Shown: positions 1-8,692, numbered from the stretch's first letter. The stretch: 40,415 bases of DNA from an uncultured Prevotellaceae bacterium (GCA_900320055.1 ONQS01000022.1:1-40415), one strand, 5' to 3'. Numbers and translations: made by a program. The notes: generated from the letters alone by a model not told the origin.

Positions 1-2
1 TG

Positions 3-1925
3 TCAGCGCACACGTAACGGTCTTTCAAGATTCCGAGGCTGCGAATAGGCCATCCAGCCGTCGCCAAACTCCGACGGGTCGGGGCCATCGCTACTGGGCA
101 CCACCGCCCGATCCTGCATCACCAGCAGGCCGATGGCACGCGTCATCAAGATGTCGTCGTGCTTGCCTGGACGAGCGGCATAGCGGCCATTATGATCCTC
201 ATAGTCGCGCATTTCGTTCACGGCATCGATGTCACGCTCCACATAGGATTGCATCCTCTGGGCCTCGATCAGCGCTGCGATGGCCATACGCTTGGTCTTC
301 ACATTGGTGTGAAATCCCAACTTCTTGCCATCGCGCTTATAGATCATCCCATACTCGCGGGACACTTCTTGCAGGATGTACTCGCTCTCGCCCGCACGGG
401 CAGCCTCGTTGGTGAGCGTGTTGCTCTCCACCACCAGCAGCGCATGATTATAGTACACCGCCAGTTGCATCGACTTCCATCCCAGCAGGTCGTGGTCGAT
501 GTGTCCGCGCCATTGCGCCACGATGGCCGCTTTGCGCTCGGGTTGCGGCAGGCGCCACACGGCAATCACCGAGTAGTCGCTGTCATCGGACCGTCCGCCC
601 ACGTCCACAACCACCATATAGCGCGTGGTCACGCCACACCCCACCTCGGGCTGTTCCCATACCTTGAGCCGTCCTAGGGGCACACTCACCAAGCACACAC
701 CACGCTTAGCGTCGGCACCGCGCAGCCCGGCTCCCTGGATATCACCCACCAGCACAGGACTCAGCGCACAGCCTTGCTGCAGACGGTCAAGGTCCTTGCC
801 CACAAACGGATTGTGCCCGCTTGTCGTGAACGCTTCGCTGGCATTGCTGGGATACTCAGCCATCATCAACTCGTGGCTCCTGTACTCACGGCGTTTCTGA
901 TGATACCAGTTGATTTGCTCAAGCGTGCAGCCATCGGCCCACAACTGATGCTCATACTCGTCCATCCCGCTCCACAGAGCCGCCGCGTCGTCCACAGCCA
1001 GGGAGTACAGGTCAATCTCATGCCATGGCACAAACACGGGTTCCTTGTCGCTACGGTCCTGTTCTGCCCGCAGCCACTCGTCGTGGAAGAAGTCACCCAC
1101 ACCATTGGCCGTCGACTCGAGCACGACGACAGTATCGGCCTTGAGTGCGACACTGCCACACACGCTGCGCACCACATCGTCGGGACTATGCATCGCGCTG
1201 GCCTGCCAGAAGGCCACCTCGCTCAGGTGGGCCATCGAGATGTCGTAGCCACGCACGGCATCCTCGCTGCGCGAACTCCCCGTGATCACCAGGCAATCGC
1301 GGGCCTCGATCTGCTGCACGTTGGTTTGTCCCTCGAGTTTGGTGAAGCGCACCGAGTCGCCCGCATCATCAAGCAGTTGGCGCGGATAGTTGCGCAGCAG
1401 CAGGTTATACATGCGCTTTATGCCCTTGCTCGTAGCATGCAAGTGGCCGCAGATGAGGCTGTTCCATCCCCGATGACGCACCAGTTGCATCCATGCCAGG
1501 TACATCTGCACCAGCGTAGACCCGCCCCACTGGCGCGCCTTGAGCAGAATCACCCGCACAGGGCGGCCTGCGGCGCGTTGGTTCTCCATCACAGCCAGCA
1601 GCCGCCGCTGCGGGCGGTTCAGGATCAGCGGCACATTGCGTCCGCTCTGTTTGTCCTTGATGGTCACACAGCGGGCACACCAGTATTCAAAGTCCTCACC
1701 GATGCGGATCCGCTCCTGCTCCAGTCCGGGCAGCGAGGCATAGTCAGGCCGTTGTTCCAATACTGCCCGCGGCACGAGATTGCCTCCCACATCGACTCGG
1801 TCGCCCCAGCACCCCACTCCGGCTAGCGGATCATAGCGGTCACGGGCCATCGCTTCGAGCCGCCGCTGGTTCTCGGCCAGCACTTCGGCCATATTATTAT
1901 ATAATGTGTTATCCATGACATTCAC
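3..1925 (-). CDS. Phage terminase large subunit (TerL-like)
   Basis: ATP-driven DNA-packaging motor and headful nuclease of a tailed phage or prophage. Visible in the 640-residue product: an adenine-motif and Walker A region at about 129-137 (KARQWGGST), a Walker B/catalytic acid at about 230-240 (AHLSEVAFW), coupling motif ESTANG at about 270, and an RNase H-type nuclease with acidic residues D441 (VVVDVGG), E500 (VESN) and D590/D591 (KHDD). All expected catalytic residues are present, so the protein looks intact. The start is GTG at 1925, overlapping the stop of the upstream gene by four bases (GTGA); an ATG three codons in (1916) is an alternative. The stop lies at the window edge, so portal and capsid genes, if present, are to the left. 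Family assignment is by motif recognition, no search was run. Confidence 0.88.
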   Translation of the reverse strand: MNVMDNTLYNNMAEVLAENQRRLEAMARDRYDPLAGVGCWGDRVDVGGNLVPRAVLEQRPDYASLPGLEQERIRIGEDFEYWCARCVTIKDKQSGRNVPLILNRPQRRLLAVMENQRAAGRPVRVILLKARQWGGSTLVQMYLAWMQLVRHRGWNSLICGHLHATSKGIKRMYNLLLRNYPRQLLDDAGDSVRFTKLEGQTNVQQIEARDCLVITGSSRSEDAVRGYDISMAHLSEVAFWQASAMHSPDDVVRSVCGSVALKADTVVVLESTANGVGDFFHDEWLRAEQDRSDKEPVFVPWHEIDLYSLAVDDAAALWSGMDEYEHQLWADGCTLEQINWYHQKRREYRSHELMMAEYPSNASEAFTTSGHNPFVGKDLDRLQQGCALSPVLVGDIQGAGLRGADAKRGVCLVSVPLGRLKVWEQPEVGCGVTTRYMVVVDVGGRSDDSDYSVIAVWRLPQPERKAAIVAQWRGHIDHDLLGWKSMQLAVYYNHALLVVESNTLTNEAARAGESEYILQEVSREYGMIYKRDGKKLGFHTNVKTKRMAIAALIEAQRMQSYVERDIDAVNEMRDYEDHNGRYAARPGKHDDILMTRAIGLLVMQDRAVVPSSDGPDPSEFGDGWMAYSQPRNLERPLRVR

Positions 1926-3913
1926 TGGTGGCTATAGATGAGGGTTTTCATCAACAGTGTGCCGGTCCGCGCCTCGCCAGTCAGCGACAGGCGCAGTGTG
2001 CGCGCCCGCCAAGCCGGCGTGGGAGCCGCCAGAGGTTGGCTCACGGCACCCGCCACTTGGGTAATGCTCATATCGATATCCTGAGCCATGATGCCCCGCT
2101 GGCCCACCACCCGCAACGAGAGCGATACCTCGTCGCCGCTCAGGTGCCACACCACACGCTTGACGGTTCGCGCCATGAGCGGATTCAGTTCAAACGGATG
2201 AGTCGTCCAAGCCACCGGCATCATCGCAGCGCCTTCCCGCTCCAGGTCCAGGACCTCACCATCGCGGGTTACGGCCAGGGCATGACGCGCGTCGCTATAG
2301 AGTTGGGCGGCAGCGACAGTGCGCACACTCATCGTGCCCCGCTCCATCATCACCACAGGATAGCCGCTCGCAGGCAGCATCCACAACTCCCGATGGGCAT
2401 TGCACCATGCCAAGGAGCGGTAGGTCACGTCTGGCTGGCACACGGTGAGTGCCGATCCGCTCAAGCGACACAAGTGGCCATGTCGCGACAGCAACCAGAT
2501 GTCGCGTCCGGCCTCGACAGGAGCGACACTGGCAGCAATCACCGTCCTGTCGACCAAGCGGGCCTCACCCAGCACACCGCCCGCGCTCTGAGGGATGGCA
2601 TAGATGCCGTCGTCGCTGAACACATACACCGGATAGCGCCCGAATCCCCCCGAATACAAGGGCCTTGTCACCACAGCCATGGCTAGCGGCACCGCGCCCA
2701 GCACACTGCGCCGGTGCTGCTCGACCAGCGCATTGCCAGCAGGTGTGACAATGACATCGCCAGCGCGGGTACAGCAATACAGGCGTCCGCCCGATGCGGT
2801 CGAACACACGACATCACTGGCCTGCAACGGCGCAGCCAGTGCCGCACACTGCGAGGCGCTCCACGTCATGCCCACGACGGGGGCCACAAAGTCACTGCCC
2901 TGCAAGGTCATGCTAGCGGGGGCTGTAGCCACCAAGCGCCAAGGCGATGCGGCCAACTGCTGAGAGATGGCGCTGGCACCACGCCGCGACAGTGCCATCT
3001 CGAGCACATATTCTCTGGGGCCCGTCGTGCGCGTCAGGCAGCGGTAATCCAGCACATGGCCGGCACTGAGCAGGGTGGCCTCGTCGGTAGCCAGCACATC
3101 CACACTCTTGACCAGCGGCAGCCATTGCTCGGCGATGCCGCGCGTGACGCTAATGTCCAATGCATAATGGCGCATGGGCAAGGTAGTGGACTGAGTGCCC
3201 GTAAAGCCGTCATTGCCACTATCGACCTGAGCGGCAATGCGGTCGGCATTGGCCAGCGTATCGTCGCCTACCCTCACGGGATCACTCATCCACAGGTAGG
3301 TGTCATCCTGGAGGCGCACCGCCCACCGCACCAGCATGGGCGACGCGTGGCGGCCCAGGGCTCTGATGTCAGCGGCCAAGCCATACCAAGCCGTGCGCAA
3401 CAGTCCCGCCAGCGAAGCCGTATCCACATCGCTCAACGGGGCGCGCCATTGCCGATAGGGATTGGCAAACTCATAGGATGCTATTGTGGTGCTCAGGGTC
3501 GACATATTGGCGGTAAAGGCCAGTTCTGGCACCGCATCCGATGGATTCATCACTTCCCAGCCGTCGGCCGTCGGCGACAGATAGGTCACACCGCCACTGG
3601 CCACAATCACCATCATCGGGCCGATGGCATGGGCACCCACCACCGACCCCTCGACAGTGGTGACACGCTGGCCGTCGACACTTACCACGCTGCCACTGCA
3701 TGTGACGCTGTGCCCGTCGACCATCGCGAGCAGTCTCGCTCCAGGCGCGATTGAGCCTCTCGTCACAGGCTGCCCTGTCACTTGCAGGGCATGGTCACGT
3801 TCACGCACGTTCTGGGCCAGCACAGCCTGGCCACACTTGGCCGCTTCGCCATTGACGAGCGGCTGCATTCCCTGGGGTTGCACCAGGGTCACTCTCATTT
3901 GTTTGTCCTTCAT
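1922..3913 (-). CDS. Probable phage virion-associated protein, function unknown
   Basis: A 663-residue protein with no signal peptide or membrane segment, translationally coupled to the terminase gene by a GTGA overlap, which is the main reason to call it phage-derived. The N-terminus (VQPQGMQPLVNGEAAKCGQA) reads like a structural protein that lists a virion component, and the body is rich in short beta-strand and Gly/Ser/Ala/Val segments with repeated patterns, which would suit a beta-propeller or head-tail connector of the stabilisation-protein type. That comparison is inference only; I do not recognise a named family. Base composition is like the flanking genes, giving no sign of very recent transfer. 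The ATG at 3913 is the first in frame; an internal ATG at codon 6 is also possible. No TAnnTTTG promoter was seen directly upstream. Confidence 0.6.
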   Translation of the reverse strand: MKDKQMRVTLVQPQGMQPLVNGEAAKCGQAVLAQNVRERDHALQVTGQPVTRGSIAPGARLLAMVDGHSVTCSGSVVSVDGQRVTTVEGSVVGAHAIGPMMVIVASGGVTYLSPTADGWEVMNPSDAVPELAFTANMSTLSTTIASYEFANPYRQWRAPLSDVDTASLAGLLRTAWYGLAADIRALGRHASPMLVRWAVRLQDDTYLWMSDPVRVGDDTLANADRIAAQVDSGNDGFTGTQSTTLPMRHYALDISVTRGIAEQWLPLVKSVDVLATDEATLLSAGHVLDYRCLTRTTGPREYVLEMALSRRGASAISQQLAASPWRLVATAPASMTLQGSDFVAPVVGMTWSASQCAALAAPLQASDVVCSTASGGRLYCCTRAGDVIVTPAGNALVEQHRRSVLGAVPLAMAVVTRPLYSGGFGRYPVYVFSDDGIYAIPQSAGGVLGEARLVDRTVIAASVAPVEAGRDIWLLSRHGHLCRLSGSALTVCQPDVTYRSLAWCNAHRELWMLPASGYPVVMMERGTMSVRTVAAAQLYSDARHALAVTRDGEVLDLEREGAAMMPVAWTTHPFELNPLMARTVKRVVWHLSGDEVSLSLRVVGQRGIMAQDIDMSITQVAGAVSQPLAAPTPAWRARTLRLSLTGEARTGTLLMKTLIYSHQ

Positions 3914-3935
3914 GGTTCTTCAATTAAAAAAAATG

Positions 3936-4094
3936 GGGAACGATATAGCAGTTGACCCTGTCAGATCTTTAATGCTCATTCCGCCAATGAGACGAATTTT
4001 TACGAATAAATATTAAAAATTCGCATTCAATGAGTCAAATACGCATAATTCGCATTAGGTCCGCAGGGTTTGGGCCATCTTCTATATCATTGCC
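3936..4094. repeat. Palindromic MITE-like intergenic element, copy 1
   Basis: A 159-bp AT-rich block bounded by imperfect 23-bp inverted ends (3936-3958 against 4072-4094; 18 of 23 positions pair). The right part (about 3993-4094) aligns with the reverse complement of 11201-11305, sharing the blocks AATTCGCATTCAATGAGTC and TCATTGCCAAA. Poly-A/T runs flank both ends. No transposase is present in the window. It lies downstream of the gene at 4341-5564 when read in that gene's direction. Confidence 0.7.
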
Positions 4095-4144
4095 AAAAAA
4101 AATTACGTTTCGCAAGCCAATAACTCGCTGGCTTATTAGCATCC

Positions 4145-4196
4145 CTAAAAAACTAACAACTAACAACTATACAACTAACAACTAACAACTAACAAC
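4145..4196. repeat. Heptanucleotide tandem array (AACTAAC)n
   Basis: About seven tandem units of AACTAAC, with one AACTATAC variant in the middle. The same unit recurs at 8222-8370 (reverse complement) and 37693-37726. The rest of 4095-4260 shows only a short hairpin (AAGCCA/TGGCTT at about 4114-4134) and no gene. Confidence 0.85.
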
Positions 4197-4261
4197 TTGA
4201 CTCATCGCCTCGATCCGATGACCCGCAAAGTTACGCCTCGACGGCGCATCGGCGCAAGCAC

Positions 4262-4312
4262 AAAAAGCACGGGGACGATCCCCATGCTCTTGTGCAGGTA
4301 TCGTCCCCGTGC
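4262..4312 (-). terminator. Rho-independent terminator of the dockerin-tailed gene at 4341
   Basis: A perfect 13-bp stem (GCACGGGGACGAT paired with ATCGTCCCCGTGC, 4267-4279/4300-4312), followed on the minus strand by TTTTT at 4266-4262. It lies 28 bp beyond the stop codon. Confidence 0.85.
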
Positions 4313-4340
4313 CTGGTGCGGTTTCCAGGAAATATGTGTC

Positions 4341-5564
4341 TTAATTGCTGCCCAGCAAGATGTCGATCAGAGCGGTCACATCCGTGATGTTGATGCCGCC
4401 ATCCTGATTGCAGTCGGCACCAGCGGCGCTGAAGTCGATCGCGTCGGTGAAGTCTCCCGAGAGCAGGTGGTCGATCAGGGTAGTCACATCCGTGATGTTG
4501 ACGCTCCCGTCGCGGTTCACGTCACCGATAGTGAACGGCTCTTCCCCACCGGGCACCACAAACTTGGAGCCGTCGGCATAGGTCAACTTGTTACTGTCAA
4601 ATCCAGGCCACGTCATCTCATTGTCCCAAGGTGTGGTCAATCCCCAGGTGATGGCATCGGGCGTTGCGTTGCCGGTGTTGCCGGCTGTTACGCCGCTGCC
4701 CGTCTGCGTCATGTTCAGCCACGACCCCACGCCTTTCGGCGACATCGTGTCGGGGATATCGCGGATCGGCTGGCAGGTAAAGTCCATCGTGCCGCCCGCG
4801 GCAAGTTCCATGTGCACCTCGGGCATGCCATAGCCATAGAGGTTGGCCACATAGACCGTGTCGCCCGACTGGCGGATGCACACATCCACCACATGGCGCT
4901 GGCCATCCTCCACGCCCACAAACTCGTGCGTGCCGTTGGGCACTCTGAGCCAGGTGTTGCGATACAGCCGCGACACCGTCTTGGTCTCGTCGTTCACCAC
5001 TTGGGTCTGGCCATCTTTGGTCCTGATGGTAGTCTTCTTCATAGTCTCGATGTAGTAGGCAAAACCACCAGCGATATGGATCGAGCCATCCTCGAGAATC
5101 TCGCCCTTCACATCGCTCAATGCGGCGCCATCGACCAGCCACGCCTCGTTCACAACATAGAAGTATTGGGTGCTGTCGACAGTGATCGTGCCTGCATCAG
5201 TCACAGTGGTCGTCGTGCCCGTCAGCGTGCCGATGGGATCATCGGTCACCTCCAGGGTAACGGTGCCCGCACTATAGTCCACACGCAGCGGTTGCGATAC
5301 GGTATAGTGGGTAAAGCCACCCTCGATGGTCAGGTAGCCCTCCTGGCCAGCGGCTTCGATCGTCGTCGTCCAGCCGCCGTCATAGAAGGGGTCACCCTTA
5401 GTGACAGTGACATCACCAGCAGCGTTCTCCTGCCAGTCATACACCTGTAACAGGCAGATGCGCGGTCCAAGCATCTGCGCCTGGCTCACGTTACCGACCT
5501 GCTGCGCGGCACACACAGCCACCGCACACAGGCCCAAACTCAGCAGAGCAAATATTTTCTTCAT
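4341..5564 (-). CDS. Secreted protein with C-terminal dockerin-like repeats
   Basis: A 407-residue exported protein of unknown function. It has a clear signal peptide (MKKIFALLSLGLCAVAVCAA), then about 320 residues of beta-rich sequence, then a pair of dockerin type I-like calcium-binding repeats at about 346-407 (GDVNRDGSVNITDVTTLIDH and CNQDGGINITDVTALIDILL). The protein stops three residues after the second repeat. The central region resembles the next gene (5901-7310): both have EDGSI, a YGxP motif and a TPDxITW...SNKLT / NNKLT...G-KF segment near the tail, so they are diverged paralogues. No cohesin is encoded here, so the tail may be a stability or sorting module rather than cellulosomal. 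The start is chosen by the signal peptide. The protein could be a surface binding protein; substrate unknown. Confidence 0.85.
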   Translation of the reverse strand: MKKIFALLSLGLCAVAVCAAQQVGNVSQAQMLGPRICLLQVYDWQENAAGDVTVTKGDPFYDGGWTTTIEAAGQEGYLTIEGGFTHYTVSQPLRVDYSAGTVTLEVTDDPIGTLTGTTTTVTDAGTITVDSTQYFYVVNEAWLVDGAALSDVKGEILEDGSIHIAGGFAYYIETMKKTTIRTKDGQTQVVNDETKTVSRLYRNTWLRVPNGTHEFVGVEDGQRHVVDVCIRQSGDTVYVANLYGYGMPEVHMELAAGGTMDFTCQPIRDIPDTMSPKGVGSWLNMTQTGSGVTAGNTGNATPDAITWGLTTPWDNEMTWPGFDSNKLTYADGSKFVVPGGEEPFTIGDVNRDGSVNITDVTTLIDHLLSGDFTDAIDFSAAGADCNQDGGINITDVTALIDILLGSN

Positions 5565-5672
5565 TATCGTAATACTACTATTTTATAGGTTTTGTCTCGA
5601 TTAGTTGTTCGCGTCATGACCACAAGCCCCCACTCCACCTCCGGGAATGGACGGCACCATATATAACGCACA

Positions 5673-5680
5673 CAAAATTA
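5673..5680 (-). promoter_or_regulatory. Putative -7 element for the gene at 4341-5564
   Basis: TAATTTTG on the minus strand matches the Bacteroidetes TAnnTTTG element. The predicted start of transcription gives a leader of about 100 nt. No good TTTG was found 19-21 bp upstream, so confidence is limited. Otherwise 5565-5810 holds no gene I can support. Confidence 0.4.
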
Positions 5681-5810
5681 CTGAATTATTTTCATTCACA
5701 TCTAAGGTTTTACCGCTTTTTTCAATCTTTAACCCATTTTGCTCCACATCAGGGCACTTACCGCCCTCATCCCATAAAAAAAGTGGTGGGGGCGTCGACC
5801 GCATAGCAAT

Positions 5811-5876
5811 GGCAGGCACCCTCATCCTTGAGGATACCTGCCATGTTGTTGTTGATCAATGGGGCGCGCCCATTGA
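5811..5876 (-). terminator. Two hairpins downstream of the gene at 5901
   Basis: Stem TCAATGGG/CCCATTGA (5856-5863/5869-5876), 24 bp beyond the stop codon, followed in the direction of transcription by an imperfect GGCAGG...CCTGCC hairpin (5811-5842). There is no immediate U-run; a T-tract follows about 20 nt later. This is likely a 3'-end structure, with uncertain mechanism. Confidence 0.45.
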
Positions 5877-5900
5877 CGTTTCACCACTCGGTGATGATGA

Positions 5901-7310
5901 TTACCACTGACCCTTCAACAGATAGTCGATCAGAGTGGTAACGTCGTCGATGGTGTACGAGCCGTCCTCGTTGCAGTCGGTGCCTTCACCCACGTTGTCG
6001 AAGTCGTCCTTGAGCAGGGCGTCGATCAGAGCGGTAACGTCGTCGATGGTAACAACCTCATCACCGTTGACATCGCCACGAACGAACTCGGGTGCGGGAG
6101 GTGCGGGCATTTCAAACTTGCCACCGTTGAGCCAAGTCAACTTGTTGTTGTTATAGCCATAGAACAGGTGATAACCGTTGCAGGGAGCGGAGTAGTCCCA
6201 AGTGATCTGGTCGGGAGTGACATCACCCTCAAAGCCCCAGATAAACTCATCGATGTACTGTCCATCCTCAGTCATGGTGTAGCCACCAATGGCGTAGCAC
6301 ATGCCCAGACCACCTTCGATCCAAGAGTCGTCGATGTCCCAGATGGGGTTTTCCAGATACGTTGTGCCATCCTCACCAACCTCACCGATGCAGTTGTAGT
6401 TGGCCTTAGCGTCGCTGTTGATGGTCAGGACAATATTGGGCACACCATAGTTCCACATGTTACCAACAAACAGACTGTCGGCAGTCTCGTTCTGGAACAT
6501 ATAGGTGTAACTGCTAGCGGCCTTGTTGTCTTTCTCATTGGTGTAGTTGAGGATACCGTTGGCAGCGAGGATCTCGGTGCCCATGTACACGGTTACATTG
6601 GCAATGGTGTCGGTAGACGTCAGACTACCGTTCGTGTAGTGCTTGATGTACATTTCACGATAGTAAACGTAGTTGTCGTCAAAGATGATCGAGCCATCCT
6701 CATAGATGTGACCCTTGCAGTCGTTCTGCTGATTGTTCAAGAAGTAGTCCTCTGATAAAATAGCATGCCAGCGAACGGTGTCGATGCGGTTGCGGCCACC
6801 ACCATTGGTAGTGGTGTCGTTACGCAACAGCAGACCCCATGTCAGGGACACATCACCGGTGGTGTAGTCAATGTTGATAGGCAGGTAATAGGTGCTGCCT
6901 TCCTCATCCCAGTAGAAACCTGCGAAATACAGGCCATCGCTTGCATCGGGATACCAGTAAGCGCCACTACCAGCGAAGAAGGGATCTTCCTCCACATGGT
7001 TGCCATTCTCATCATAGGTGGCTGCATACAGGAAGCATACATAGGGATTGTTGATGATCTCGGCATCGCTCAGGCGACGGGGAGCGCGCTTGTTCACCAG
7101 GTTGCTGGTGCTGGTGCGCTGAACGTTCTTCTTGGCAGCAGCCATGAACTCCTGGCTTACCATACTGTGGGTCAACTCGTTGGCCATAGTGTTAGCCTTC
7201 ATTACCATCTGGCCCTTGTTCACTTGGGCGAGATCAGCCTTGTTGACATGAGGTGCGGCCATGGCGGTCAAGCCTGCGCACACAAACATAAGTGCTAAAA
7301 ATTTTTTCAT
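5901..7310 (-). CDS. Secreted protein with C-terminal dockerin-like repeats
   Basis: A 469-residue exported protein with signal peptide MKKFLALMFVCAGLTAMAA, a charged linker to about residue 75, a Tyr/Trp/Asp/Asn-rich beta-type body and two dockerin type I-like repeats at about 411-469 (GDVNGDEVVTIDDVTALIDA and CNEDGSYTIDDVTTLIDYLL), ending KGQW. The body is paralogous to the protein at 4341-5564 (shared EDGSI, YGVPN/YGMPE and ITW...NNKLTW blocks). The two genes are tandem but separated by 336 bp, with a promoter candidate for each, so probably not one transcript. The Asp/Asn spacing DxNxDxxxxxxD of the repeats fits calcium binding. Enzymatic activity is not apparent. The role is likely at the cell surface or in the periplasm. 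Confidence 0.85.
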   Translation of the reverse strand: MKKFLALMFVCAGLTAMAAPHVNKADLAQVNKGQMVMKANTMANELTHSMVSQEFMAAAKKNVQRTSTSNLVNKRAPRRLSDAEIINNPYVCFLYAATYDENGNHVEEDPFFAGSGAYWYPDASDGLYFAGFYWDEEGSTYYLPINIDYTTGDVSLTWGLLLRNDTTTNGGGRNRIDTVRWHAILSEDYFLNNQQNDCKGHIYEDGSIIFDDNYVYYREMYIKHYTNGSLTSTDTIANVTVYMGTEILAANGILNYTNEKDNKAASSYTYMFQNETADSLFVGNMWNYGVPNIVLTINSDAKANYNCIGEVGEDGTTYLENPIWDIDDSWIEGGLGMCYAIGGYTMTEDGQYIDEFIWGFEGDVTPDQITWDYSAPCNGYHLFYGYNNNKLTWLNGGKFEMPAPPAPEFVRGDVNGDEVVTIDDVTALIDALLKDDFDNVGEGTDCNEDGSYTIDDVTTLIDYLLKGQW

Positions 7311-7428
7311 AAAAAGTAATAAAGATAGTTAATAATTTAAGTATGAATTAAAAGAGTTAGTCGGTTTTAACTTGATTCTTTTGGTCTCAAGGATGATTTC
7401 ATGGCCACACACGGCCAAAATGATGCCA

Positions 7429-7460
7429 CAAATTTATACCCATTTTTTTTAATCCACAAC
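7429..7460 (-). promoter_or_regulatory. Putative promoter of the gene at 5901-7310
   Basis: Minus-strand -7 element TAAATTTG (7436-7429) and a GTTG -33-like element (7460-7457), 20-bp spacer. Leader about 112 nt, with a small TGGCC/GGCCA hairpin near its 5' end. Confidence 0.55.
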
Positions 7461-7517
7461 ATTTTTCCACAAAAACTAACCTCGAGATGCCAACTTTCCA
7501 CATTGTTTATAAAAAAA

Positions 7518-7590
7518 AGAAATAATAGAGAAGTTGGCCCAATCCACAGCATCCAAGGTGAGAGACCGGGCCAACTGCTATATCATTGCC
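7518..7590. repeat. Palindromic MITE-like intergenic element, copy 3 (short form)
   Basis: A 73-bp element whose 23-bp ends (7518-7540 and 7568-7590) are imperfect inverted repeats of each other, with 9 perfect inner pairs AGTTGGCCC/GGGCCAACT. The right end (GCTATATCATTGCC) is nearly identical to the right end of copy 1. Read in the direction of the gene at 7667-8221, the hairpin is followed by a T-rich tract, so it may also act as that gene's terminator. The rest of 7311-7666 holds the promoter above and nothing else recognised. Confidence 0.7.
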
Positions 7591-7666
7591 AAATTTTATA
7601 ACTAATTTTGTTGAATTTCACGCGCAAAGCGCGATTATCTCTTGCTGTGCCCAATCGGGGTATCAA

Positions 7667-8221
7667 TCAGCACTCGAGCAGCATGCCTGAGGCCACTTCA
7701 CGGGCTTTGTCTTCGCCCATGCTCAGCGACACCATGGTCAATGCAAACGGCGCAGCGGCGGCAGGACCATTGCCGGTGACGATGTTGCCATCGACAGCGA
7801 CCTGGGTCTTTCCCCAATTCACACCCTCGACAGTCTCCTCCATGCCTGGATAGCACACGGCATTGCGGCCTGCAAGCAAGCCCAGGTTGCCCAGCACCAC
7901 TGCCGGCGAAGCACAGATCGCGCCAATCTTGCCACCCTGCTCGTCGCGATCGTTCAGCAACTGGCACAAGGGCTCACACGACGCCAGATTGGGAGCGCCA
8001 GGGATTCCGCCTGGCAACACCACCCACTCGGCATCGCTATAGTCGTTGTCGCCATACACACTGTCGGCCACAACCGTCACGCCATGCGCACCGGTCACCT
8101 CGCGGCCAGCATTGATCGACACAGTCACCACGGGCATTCCCGCACGACGCATCACGTCCACACTCGTCAGGGCCTCGACTTCCTCAAATCCGTCGGCCAG
8201 AAAAATAAAACTCGTCTTCAT
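7667..8221 (-). CDS. DJ-1/PfpI (ThiJ/YajL) family protein
   Basis: Class I glutamine amidotransferase-like fold protein of the DJ-1 family: protein deglycase, chaperone or redox-sensor roles have been proposed for relatives. The 184-residue length is typical. Visible motifs: GFEEVEA (E16 equivalent to the conserved DJ-1 glutamate), VVLPGG loop, and the nucleophile elbow GAICASPAVVL with Cys103. The final segment retains the expected GNGPAAAAPFAL. No signal peptide, so cytoplasmic. It is a single-gene unit, immediately preceded by a heptanucleotide array that sits where its promoter should be and followed by a palindromic repeat. Substrate cannot be deduced. Confidence 0.92.
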   Translation of the reverse strand: MKTSFIFLADGFEEVEALTSVDVMRRAGMPVVTVSINAGREVTGAHGVTVVADSVYGDNDYSDAEWVVLPGGIPGAPNLASCEPLCQLLNDRDEQGGKIGAICASPAVVLGNLGLLAGRNAVCYPGMEETVEGVNWGKTQVAVDGNIVTGNGPAAAAPFALTMVSLSMGEDKAREVASGMLLEC

Positions 8222-8424
8222 AGTCTGTTGTATAGTTGTTAGTTGTATAGTTGTGTAGTTGTCAGTTGTTAGTTGTTAGTTGTTAGTTGTTAGTTGTTAG
8301 TTGTTAGTTGTTAGTTGTGTAGTTGTTAGTTGTGTAGTTGTTAGTTGTGTAGTTGTTAGTTGTGTAGTTGTCACTAAAAACTAAAAACTAAGAACTAAGA
8401 ACTAAAGACTGAGAACTGAAAACC
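8222..8424. repeat. Long heptanucleotide array, GTTAGTT then AACTAAA units
   Basis: Directly abutting the start codon side of the DJ-1 gene are more than a dozen GTTAGTT/GTGTAGTT units (8222-8370), followed by units of the opposite orientation (ACTAAAA, ACTAAGA, ACTGAAA; 8371-8424). The two halves are roughly inverted, so the region could fold or be recombination-prone. The rest of 8425-8529 is A/T tracts with no gene. Confidence 0.85.
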
Positions 8425-8529
8425 GTGCGCTAAGTTACCATTTTTCCCTTAAAATCGCATGCAACGAGGTCAAAAAATGCCCTTTTTTGAAAAAAAAACG
8501 CCTTTTTTTGAAAAAAAAGTCCGATTTTT

Positions 8530-8560
8530 TTTGGTGGTTCCAAAAATAGCAGTACCTTTG
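8530..8560 (+). promoter_or_regulatory. tRNA-Val promoter
   Basis: Perfect Bacteroidetes promoter: TTTG at 8530-8533, 19-bp spacer, TACCTTTG at 8553-8560. Transcription would start about 15 bp before the mature tRNA. Confidence 0.8.
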
Positions 8561-8581
8561 CATCGCTTTTGACAACAACAC

Positions 8582-8656
8582 GGGCAGTTAGCGCAGTTGG
8601 TTCAGAGCATCTGCCTTACAAGCAGAGGGTCGGGGGTTCGAATCCCTCACTGCCCA
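8582..8656 (+). tRNA. tRNA-Val (anticodon TAC)
   Basis: A 75-nt cloverleaf including the discriminator A: acceptor GGGCAGT/ACTGCCC (7 bp), D arm with GTTGG, anticodon stem TCTGC/GCAGA with loop CTTACAA (anticodon TAC, reading GUA/GUG valine codons), five-base variable loop, and T arm with TTCGAAT. The genome encodes ACC rather than CCA at the 3' end, so CCA must be added after transcription. It stands alone between its own promoter and terminator. Confidence 0.96.
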
Positions 8657-8661
8657 CCGAG

Positions 8662-8692
8662 ACGGTCCCGCACCATGGTGCGAGGCCGTTTT
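8662..8692 (+). terminator. Terminator of tRNA-Val
   Basis: Hairpin ACGG-TC-CCGCACC / GGTGCG-AG-GCCGT with a TTTT tail, starting six bases after the tRNA. Confidence 0.75.

Noticed and set aside
3914-4340. A phage attachment site at the end of the terminase module
   Set aside because: No tRNA, integrase or duplicated core sequence is visible here; the repeat present is also found at host loci away from phage genes.
4197-5450. A 417-codon plus-strand frame opposite the dockerin-tailed gene
   Set aside because: Begins inside a heptanucleotide/terminator region and has no recognisable domain; the minus strand carries a signal peptide and tail repeats.
8222-8424. Possible CRISPR array
   Set aside because: Units are seven bases long and contiguous, with no spacers and no cas genes nearby.
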